This document shows, one piece after another, positions 24,258 through 31,400 of a DNA stretch of 36,449 nt. This DNA comes from a virus, in IMG/VR virus record IMGVR_UViG_3300023180_000176, positions 1 to 36,449 of that record; one strand, given 5' to 3'. Made by a program: the position numbers and the translations under genes. Position 1 is the stretch's first letter. The number at the start of each line of letters is the position of its first letter. The notes beneath the pieces are model-generated. The model worked only from the letters and a program-made list of their open reading frames with translations. It made no database searches and was not told the origin of the DNA.

Positions 24258-24265
24258 TATTTATA
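24258..24265 (-). promoter_or_regulatory. Late promoter -10 box (distal) for gp13
   Basis: TATAAATA on the minus strand, an exact T4 late consensus, 27 bases upstream of the proximal box. The flanks of the two boxes are similar (GAACTATTTAT and GGACTATTTAT on the plus strand), which suggests a duplicated promoter. Confidence 0.65.
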
Positions 24266-24288
24266 TTATACATAAAATAAAAACAATT

Positions 24289-24813
24289 ATGCATCTTATA
24301 GATACTTGGAACTTTGAACCGAAGACTGATCTTGAAAAATATCTTAAGTTCGTCGCTAATGATTTAAAAATTTCTCCATGGTTATCACCTAAAGATAGTG
24401 TAAGTTTTATTGATGGAACTCATGCTTATACTCTTCACAGAGAAGGTCAATTCCAAGTTCAACTTTATATTTTGCGTCCAAATATTATTGTTCCAGATCA
24501 CATTCACCCTAATGTTGATAGTTTTGAAGTTGCTATAAGAGGAGTAACATTTAGGCACTCTGGAGAAATATTCTTAACTCCAAACAGAGATGATTTGGTG
24601 GGGAGAGCAATATATGTTGGTCATGATCAGTGGCATGGTGGATATTCATCTGATCAGGGTGGAGTATTTCTTTCAGTACAAGAATGGTTGAATGGTGTTA
24701 AACCTTCAACTGTTGCTGATGACTGGGTTGGAGATCCTATGGGTCCACTTCATGTGGAAAATATTTCTGCATATGATCAAATCAATCATAAAGATGAGAA
24801 TGCATCCGAATAA
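24289..24813 (+). CDS. Cupin-like protein, the only plus-strand gene
   Basis: I choose the ATG at 24289. An in-frame ATG at 24238 would add 17 hydrophobic residues and place the start inside the gp13 promoters, so it is unlikely. The 174-residue product looks like a single-domain cupin: HIHPNVDSFE at 71-80 gives two His and a Glu ligand candidate, and GHDQWHGG at 111-118 supplies a further His, with beta strands around (FQVQLYILRPN, VAIRGVTF). Cupins bind a metal and act as enzymes or sensors; the substrate here is unknown. Its 3' end overlaps the convergent 79-residue gene by 32 bases. I see no clear plus-strand promoter or terminator. The AT-rich leader and opposite orientation suggest separate acquisition. 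Confidence 0.9.
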   Translation: MHLIDTWNFEPKTDLEKYLKFVANDLKISPWLSPKDSVSFIDGTHAYTLHREGQFQVQLYILRPNIIVPDHIHPNVDSFEVAIRGVTFRHSGEIFLTPNRDDLVGRAIYVGHDQWHGGYSSDQGGVFLSVQEWLNGVKPSTVADDWVGDPMGPLHVENISAYDQINHKDENASE

Positions 24814-25021
24814 TTTCTTTCATTTGATCGTAATTGTATGGTCCATGAGAACCTACAATATCTGAAATAAAATCTGGATCTGGGGAATCAGAATCCCATT
24901 TTATAACAGTATATTGTCCATCGGGAGAGTATTGAAGATTATCTAAATTTTGAATTATCTGGGAAAAATCAACTTTTGATACTTCTCCTGCAGGAATTAT
25001 AAGATATGTTCTGTTTATCAT
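24782..25021 (-). CDS. Conserved cyanophage hypothetical protein
   Basis: The 79-residue protein begins INRTYLIIPAGEVSKVDFSQ (residues 2-21), a start I recognise as recurring in small T4-type cyanophage proteins of unknown role. The rest is acidic and polar (KWDSDSPDPDFISDI near 41-55) with a C-terminal helix YDQMKEIIRMHSHLYD. It overlaps the cupin gene tail-to-tail by 32 bases. It sits 1 base after the next unknown gene in the same direction. No function can be assigned. Confidence 0.85.
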   Translation of the reverse strand: MINRTYLIIPAGEVSKVDFSQIIQNLDNLQYSPDGQYTVIKWDSDSPDPDFISDIVGSHGPYNYDQMKEIIRMHSHLYD

Positions 25022-25022
25022 T

Positions 25023-25664
25023 TTATTTTACTCTTTGAATTTTTGATATTATTCCAATAAACCAACACCCATTGGATGTTATTTTATAATCTCTCATTCT
25101 CAAATTATAATTTTCTCCACACTTTAAAAATTGATTTAATCTAGATTTAGAAGTTGGTTTTGATGTTAATAAGTATCCTGGTTTTACATCGTAAATTTTC
25201 ATTGTTTCTGGACAACCAATAAAAATTTCTCTATGAAAACTTCTACCAAGTGTCATTAAAGAAACTCCAACCGTAGTGGCATCTTCTTTTAACCTAACTG
25301 TTAAATTATATATCTTCCTCTCAGTCCTATCTCCACCAACTTTTCTTTTTACTCGTTTTGCGTGAAGAGTTCTTTTCCAAGTAGGAGTAACTCCACCCTG
25401 TATTGGAGTTTTTACCTTTAAAATTCTTGCTACATAATCAGACAAATCTGAATAGATTATAACTCTAGTGTAATGATAATCTGAAAATGTATATTGCCCT
25501 TTTTTAAATTTTATTTGAGATAAACTTTTTGGGTGTCTTTTATATCCTGCTCTTTTAAGTGCGGTTCTATCTGATATATTTTGTCTTCTTTTTTTCTCCT
25601 CATAACTAAAATGGTCCTTTCCAGGACCACGGGGATATAATAACCTTCCAATAGCTCTTTCCAT
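25023..25664 (-). CDS. Basic protein of unknown function
   Basis: The 213-residue product is rich in Lys and Arg, with a basic helical region KKRRQNISDRTALKRAGYKR near 24-43 and further basic strands (RVKRKVGGDRTERK near 104-117). The C-terminal half looks beta-rich, with GRSFHREIFIGCPETMK near 140-156. I do not recognise a family. The 2-base gaps to the adhesin gene upstream and the small gene downstream put it in one transcription unit with the fibres. It could be an assembly factor or a nucleic-acid-binding protein; neither is shown. Confidence 0.8.
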   Translation of the reverse strand: MERAIGRLLYPRGPGKDHFSYEEKKRRQNISDRTALKRAGYKRHPKSLSQIKFKKGQYTFSDYHYTRVIIYSDLSDYVARILKVKTPIQGGVTPTWKRTLHAKRVKRKVGGDRTERKIYNLTVRLKEDATTVGVSLMTLGRSFHREIFIGCPETMKIYDVKPGYLLTSKPTSKSRLNQFLKCGENYNLRMRDYKITSNGCWFIGIISKIQRVK

Positions 25665-25666
25665 TA

Positions 25667-27886
25667 TTATTCGTTAATTGTAATTGTCGAACTCGTTGCT
25701 ACAACTGTTCCAGAAGTACTTCCAGTTCTAACTTGCAATGTAAATGTTTCTTTATTATCCGAAACTCCATCATTTCTGGCAGTTAAAGTTACGGAACCAG
25801 TATTGTTGTTAATTGTGAAAGAACCGGAAGTTGTATTTTGGGTAAAGTCTGCAGCTGAAACATTGCCACCACCACAAGTCCAATATAAAGTTGTCCCATT
25901 GGCAACATTAGTTGTAGTTATTGTGAATGTTGTGGATTGTGGCGATCCTGCACCAGATGTTTCGTAAATTGTTGTTGCTGTCTGTGTGATGGAATATGTT
26001 GGAGGAGATGATACAGTTTCAGTCGATGCTGTTGCTTGAGATAGTCCAAGTGCCACACATTTTGCATTGTATATCTGTGCAATTTCTGCGTGAGTTAGTT
26101 CTCTATTATAAATTAATGCTTTGGCAACTTCTCCATCAACATTACCTGCTGCTCCGGCATTAGCACGACCTATGGCAACATTTGTTCCAGTTGAGGTATC
26201 AATAGCTCCAGAACTATCTGTATAGTTTACAAGTTTTTGTGCGTTATGATATAAGGTTATATTTGGAATGTCATTAGCAGCACCAGATCCGGCAGTGAGT
26301 GTGTTGGTTCCTGTGGTTCCTGATACTGCTTCTGTTTCGGATCTGTAAATACTTGTAGTTCCTCCAGAACCTCCACTATCACTGTCGCCATTACCTCTAT
26401 CTCCCCTAGTGCCTACAGATACTGTGTATTGTTGACCAGCAGAAACAGTCCAACTTCCATAAGCAAGACCGCCACCGCCGCCACCTGCTCCTGGTTCGTC
26501 GGACTTGTCTGGGTCATTATCTCCACCACCACCGCCACCACCGATGACAACAGCAGAAATAGATGTTACTCCTGAAGGAACTGTGAATGTTCCACTAGAA
26601 GTAAATGTTTGTTGTGTTGTCGCAGATGAAGAAGCATTTGATGGATATGAATAACTACCCCAAACAATTCTTGCAGCTCCATACCCACCATATCCACCAG
26701 TGTATGAAGAAGAAGCAGAACCTCTTACTCCACCGCCACCGCCACCATATGCTCCTCCATCTCCACCATCAACACTGCTTGAACTGTTTCCAGCACCACC
26801 ACCAGAACCGCCACTAGAACCAGATCCACTAGAACCAGCACCGTATATTCCTACACCACCACCACCGTCAGTGGATCCACCACCACCGCCACCGCCACCA
26901 GAACCGGAGGACCCACTGCTGCTATTTCCATCATTGCCATCACCACCATCACCCGTGTATCCAGCGGCGCCACCACCGCCACCGCCATAACTGCTACTGG
27001 AACCGGAGTTTCCTCCGTCTCCACCATTACCACCATTGGTTCTTTCTAGACCTGACGAAGAACCACCATTACCTCCGCTGTCTTCGCCGCCACCGCCTCC
27101 GGAACCACCGCCACCAATTAGGTAATCATTGGTGAATGTTATGGTGGTATTGGATAAAGTAGATGTAAGATTACTTGATAATGTAATAGTTCCTGTGGAG
27201 CTATTAAATGCGGTAACTGTTGTATTGGCAGGAATTCCTGTTCCACTAACTCTAGTGCCAACATAAAGAAAATTAAAAATAGCAGATGATGTAGATGTTC
27301 CAGAACCACCAGAACAGGTGGCAGCAACCATATTCCAAGTATTTGTGGTCAAGTTTTTAGTTGCTAATCTATAAGCACCACCAATCCCCATATTAAATTG
27401 ACCACTGGTATTGATTTCCATTGCCCACTTTTTACCGTTTCCGGCAGTGGGGTCTCCCCAAGTTAAAAGTCTTTGAACAGTAGATGGTGGTGAGGCGTCT
27501 AATTTAAAAAATACAATGGAAGTTCTTGCTCCTGTACCAGTGACACCATTATATCCAGACAGATTTACATAGTCATCAACACCATCAAATACTATCTTAC
27601 CAAAGTTTCCAGAGTTAAATGCTGCCCCATTAGTAAAGGTTCCACTATAGTTGCTAGAACCTAAATCTTGAACAGTTCCGCTATGTTCTGAAATCTGACC
27701 ATCATAATGATATTGAAGACCGGTTGGTGGAATACCATCGGTCCCATAAAAATTGGAAAAACTTATGGCACCAGTCGTTGGAGCATTATCTTGACCACGA
27801 TACTCACCAAGCTCTAGTGGATTCTTTCCACCGAACTCGCCTGCTATTTGTGATAAAGATATTGCTCCAGAAGACTGTAGTGTCAT
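25667..27886 (-). CDS. Mosaic tail adhesin: LamG split by glycine-rich modules, Calx-beta-like end
   Basis: The 739-residue protein has an N-terminal attachment module (1-50, SSGAISLSQIAGEFGGKN, then ISFSNFYGTDG). A concanavalin/LamG-like fold runs from about 57 to 190 and resumes near 540, finishing with YNRELTHAEIAQIYNAKC near 593-610. Between them are a receptor-binding-type Gly-rich module (255-410, closing GGYGAARIVWGSYSYPSN) and a second Gly-rich module (425-515, TFTVPSGVTSISAVVIGG). Residues 625-739 resemble a Calx-beta repeat. Such proteins form the tip of tail fibres and bind host surface sugars or proteins. Lys is scarce and Gly/Ser very abundant. Family assignments are by eye. Confidence 0.9.
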   Translation of the reverse strand: MTLQSSGAISLSQIAGEFGGKNPLELGEYRGQDNAPTTGAISFSNFYGTDGIPPTGLQYHYDGQISEHSGTVQDLGSSNYSGTFTNGAAFNSGNFGKIVFDGVDDYVNLSGYNGVTGTGARTSIVFFKLDASPPSTVQRLLTWGDPTAGNGKKWAMEINTSGQFNMGIGGAYRLATKNLTTNTWNMVAATCSGGSGTSTSSAIFNFLYVGTRVSGTGIPANTTVTAFNSSTGTITLSSNLTSTLSNTTITFTNDYLIGGGGSGGGGGEDSGGNGGSSSGLERTNGGNGGDGGNSGSSSSYGGGGGGAAGYTGDGGDGNDGNSSSGSSGSGGGGGGGGSTDGGGGVGIYGAGSSGSGSSGGSGGGAGNSSSSVDGGDGGAYGGGGGGVRGSASSSYTGGYGGYGAARIVWGSYSYPSNASSSATTQQTFTSSGTFTVPSGVTSISAVVIGGGGGGGDNDPDKSDEPGAGGGGGGLAYGSWTVSAGQQYTVSVGTRGDRGNGDSDSGGSGGTTSIYRSETEAVSGTTGTNTLTAGSGAANDIPNITLYHNAQKLVNYTDSSGAIDTSTGTNVAIGRANAGAAGNVDGEVAKALIYNRELTHAEIAQIYNAKCVALGLSQATASTETVSSPPTYSITQTATTIYETSGAGSPQSTTFTITTTNVANGTTLYWTCGGGNVSAADFTQNTTSGSFTINNNTGSVTLTARNDGVSDNKETFTLQVRTGSTSGTVVATSSTITINE

Positions 27887-27896
27887 AAGTTATCAA

Positions 27897-28187
27897 TTAT
27901 TCTGCTGCTGGATCTGCTGCTGGATCTGCTGCTGGATCTGCTGCTGGATCTACCTCTGGTTCAGCATTTGGATCGACAAAAGTAATTGCTCCGACAGCAA
28001 CCTTATTCTCAACTCCTCTGAGTTGACCTTCAAGAATCTCTTGAAGATAATCCGCATCTACAGAACCATTTTCCAAATGTGGAATATTAATAGTTCTTTT
28101 GTGGGTATGCCCGTCTGCATTTGTATATGTTACTTCTACAGTGGTGTCTTCGGCAGCATATGTTGCCACTTCATATGTAATGCTCAT
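27897..28187 (-). CDS. Small acidic protein with a DPAA repeat tail
   Basis: The 96-residue product is polar and acidic. Residues 1-75 form a beta/alpha unit (VEVTYTNADGHTHKRTINIP near 17-36, a helix DADYLQEILEGQLRG near 44-58). The C-terminus is four DPAA-type units coded by a 12-base tandem repeat. I do not recognise the family. Its start overlaps the coiled-coil gene as ATGA, and it lies between two fibre genes, so it may be a fibre assembly partner or small structural part. The repeat tail may vary between relatives. Confidence 0.85.
   Translation of the reverse strand: MSITYEVATYAAEDTTVEVTYTNADGHTHKRTINIPHLENGSVDADYLQEILEGQLRGVENKVAVGAITFVDPNAEPEVDPAADPAADPAADPAAE
27901..27948 (-). repeat. 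Four copies of a 12-base tandem repeat
   Basis: On the plus strand TCTGCTGCTGGA is repeated four times without error, then degenerates. It is in frame and codes for the DPAA tail of the preceding protein. Slipped-strand changes would add or remove four residues without shifting the frame. Confidence 0.95.
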
Positions 28188-28402
28188 GGTGCTTCAGTTT
28201 CTTCCTGTACTTCGGTTTCTTCTTGGGTGGGTTCTGATTCGGGAATAGTTACACCTTTTGCTTGAAGGTATTCAATAATTCCTTGAAGTTTAAGGGCACT
28301 TTCCTTTCTAACATTAATTTGAGTATTCAACTCATTAATTTCAGAAATAAGTTTACGCTGTTGTTCAATAGCAGATGCTAAATTTTGTTGATCTTCATTC
28401 AT
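28184..28402 (-). CDS. Small coiled-coil protein of the tail-fibre region
   Basis: The 72-residue protein is a helix with heptad-like pattern (NLASAIEQQRKLISEINELN near 7-26) and an acidic Glu-rich tail from about 55. I recall similar small coiled-coil proteins near fibre genes of marine T4-type phages, without a known role. A fibre trimerisation or assembly helper is possible. It has a TATAAATA late box 28 bases upstream and its stop overlaps the next gene as ATGA. Confidence 0.85.
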   Translation of the reverse strand: MNEDQQNLASAIEQQRKLISEINELNTQINVRKESALKLQGIIEYLQAKGVTIPESEPTQEETEVQEETEAP

Positions 28403-28430
28403 GGTTTTACAAAAAAATATTGTATGTGAT

Positions 28431-28438
28431 TATTTATA
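28431..28438 (-). promoter_or_regulatory. Late promoter -10 box downstream of the giant fibre gene
   Basis: TATAAATA on the minus strand, 28 bases before the ATG at 28402. It would drive the two small proteins and the mosaic adhesin separately from the 1761-residue fibre gene. Confidence 0.7.
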
Positions 28439-28447
28439 AAGAAAGTC

Positions 28448-31400
28448 TCAATTTAATTTTAATTGCTCAATTTCTTGAGTCAATTTATTTATCTGATTTT
28501 GTTGCTCTTTAATTGCCTCAATCAATAATCCAACCATATTGCCATAAGCAACAGATTTGATTCCATCTTCATTAGTTTCTACTGCTTCAGGGAGAACTTT
28601 TTCAACCTCTTGGGCAATGACACCAGTGTGGCGCTTATCGCTATCCAAATCTGTTCTATCGTAAGTGATGCCTCTAAGTGATTGAAGTTTATCAAGAGCA
28701 TTTGGAATAAGTTCAATGTTTTCTTTAAGAGTTATATCCGAATATGCAGTTACATTTCCTGTTGCAGTAAAATCACCTGTAGATCTTGCAAATGTAAATC
28801 TTATTGTTGATCCATCTCTCATAAACAATGAACCAACAGTGCTGTTCATATCAAAATACATATTCGACCCATTGCAGAACATTTCAAAATCATTTCCAGT
28901 TCCAAAAGTCTGGAAAATATTATCATTGAATCTTAAAGTTCCAGATGTTTTTACATCACCAGCATCAGATCTTAAGAAACTTGCTGCTTGAATGCCATCA
29001 ACAGTATCAGCATCTAATCCACTACCAGAACCATCATTACCAGCGTGCCAGGCAGTGTTGCCTGAGATAGTAACTGTTCCGCCATTTGGAGCATTAAATG
29101 TTGCACCACTGCCACCTACTTGGAGAGTTCCATCAGTTCTTAATGTTCCTGTGTTGTGGTAGATTGACTTGTTATTGTAGGTTCTAATCCAGGTGCCGTC
29201 GGACATATACCAACCACCAGCATATGTTTGATTATACCAACCTGTGGCACCACTAGATCTAAACCAGTTTGAACAACCAACAGAATTATCACTACCAGAA
29301 TCAAATCCACAACTTACTCTGGTTCCAGTCAGTCTGGTGAATGAATCATCTACATCAGATCTCAAATAATTTGCACCTTGAACACCATCAAGAGTATCCG
29401 CGTCAAGTCCAGATCCAGAACCATCGTTACCTGCGTGCCAAGTTGTGTTGCCATCTACCCACTTACCGACTTGAACATTACTCTCTGTCGAGGTAATTGT
29501 TCCAAGTGTAGTTGTGACTGTACAGCTCCACCCATTATGCCAAGATGCAGCAGTATACTGAGTATGCCCTGCAAGAACTTCTGTCACTCCAAATTGTACA
29601 TAAGGCCAATTAGAGGTTGACTCTCCAATGTAAATTGCACATTTAGTTCCATCATGACCAAATCTTACATTGAAATTTCTCCCTCCTGCTAAAGAAGGAT
29701 CATTGAGAATGTATGCAAAAGTATTAATCCAACTGGTAGATGAAGCATAATTATAACCACCACAATGGACATCAAAAGATTCACCACTTGCATATTCATA
29801 AACTCTAATAGTCAATCGCAACATGGTACTTGTCCATGAAACCGGGAGAGTAATTTTTAAATAACCAATTGAAGATGCTGGACCTGCAGAAGAACTTGCT
29901 CCTCCTGGGTTTGTGATGCGTAATACTCCTCCACTACCAACAAAACCTTCTGCTTGCAAATATCCAGAAGTGCTATCATCAGAATCAGACCTTAAGAACT
30001 GAGTGCTATCAAGACCATCAAGAGTTCCGGCACTACCAGTAATATTAATTCCCCAAGTTCCACTAGCATCACCACCAGTTCTTGTTGGAACATTTAAGAA
30101 TCCGCGAATGGAACTAGTATCGCTACAAACTCTTAGGTAGTTATCATTACTATTATTATACCGGAATACTAGTCCTCCACCAATTTGAGTTTGATTTGGG
30201 TATGTCTGGCGAATTAATCTTGCATAAATGTCACCAGATGCATCTCTTCCTGCAACAGTATTTGCAGTTGCAGCATTATCCACCAAGTTTTCGCCATCAA
30301 GCAAGTCAGCATCTAACCCAGAACCTGATCCATCGTTACCAGCGTGCCAGACTTGATTGGAACCAATTTTTAGATTTGCCCATTCGGCAGTTGCCCAACG
30401 GGTATTCTGTGAAGTAAATACTGCTCCCCACCCATCTTCATTTTTGATTAATAAACCACCACCATTACTACCTGTGAAAACTGAGTTTGGATCATAAGTA
30501 CCTGCGCCATATCCCGTGTCACTGTAGAAGTTTTCATCAAATGCAAGTGTTCCAGTTCCCCCAGAATAATATCCCGCGGATTCTGTATTGTTAAATATTA
30601 CCGCATTTAATGTAAGAGGATTTCCGGTAGAAGTTAAAGTAATTTGGCCTGTTGCAGTATCATCCGCATCAGATCTTAAGAAACTTGTGGAATCAATCCC
30701 ATCAAGTAAATTAGAATCGGCTGCTTTACCTGTAGTGGATAACTTACCATCTAAAGCAGTTTGGAGACCATCAACATTACTGATAACATGGTTATGACTA
30801 TCATCAGCAACAACAATAGCATTATAGGTTCCACTAACGTCACCACCGAAACTCGTGGATGTAGTCAATGCTGTAGATGCTGGTTGATAATAAGAACCTT
30901 GCTGTCCATCAAGAGTATCAGCATCTAAACCTGACCCAGAACCGTCGTTACCAGCGTGCCAAACCTGATTAAATCCAGTCCCTATTTTAACATTTTCTGC
31001 TAAAACAGTTCTGTTGCTAAATATATTTCCACTATCTGTAAATGAAGTAATAACTGAATTACTACTTTGATCTGTGTAGATCATACCGCGTTTTAATTCA
31101 GTAGCAGTAACCACTAAATTTTTGGTAGTCCTGCCAGAAGGAACATGAATAGCAAGACCATATGTATATGAAGATCCAGTAACAGTTGTTCCATAAATTA
31201 ATACTTCCCAAGCATTACTATTTTCACCAACATCCGCACTATCACCATGACCTCTTCCTACATTTAATGGATATAATCTATAATAACTACCTGATAGTTG
31301 ATTATATCCACCCTGCCAAAGATAAGTAGAGGTTCCTGAATGAGCACCAGTTTCGGAAGAAACTTGAATTAACAATGAAATTGTTCCTTCAGTATCCTGC

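Noticed and set aside
24238-24288. N-terminal extension of the cupin gene from ATG 24238
   Set aside because: It places the start within the two late promoter boxes of gp13 and adds an unrelated hydrophobic stretch; ATG 24289 is preferred.
26605-26990. Plus-strand Pro-rich reading frames opposite the glycine-rich adhesin
   Set aside because: They are complements of GGN-rich codons: Gly codons on the minus strand read as Pro on the plus strand. There is no start signal or independent support.
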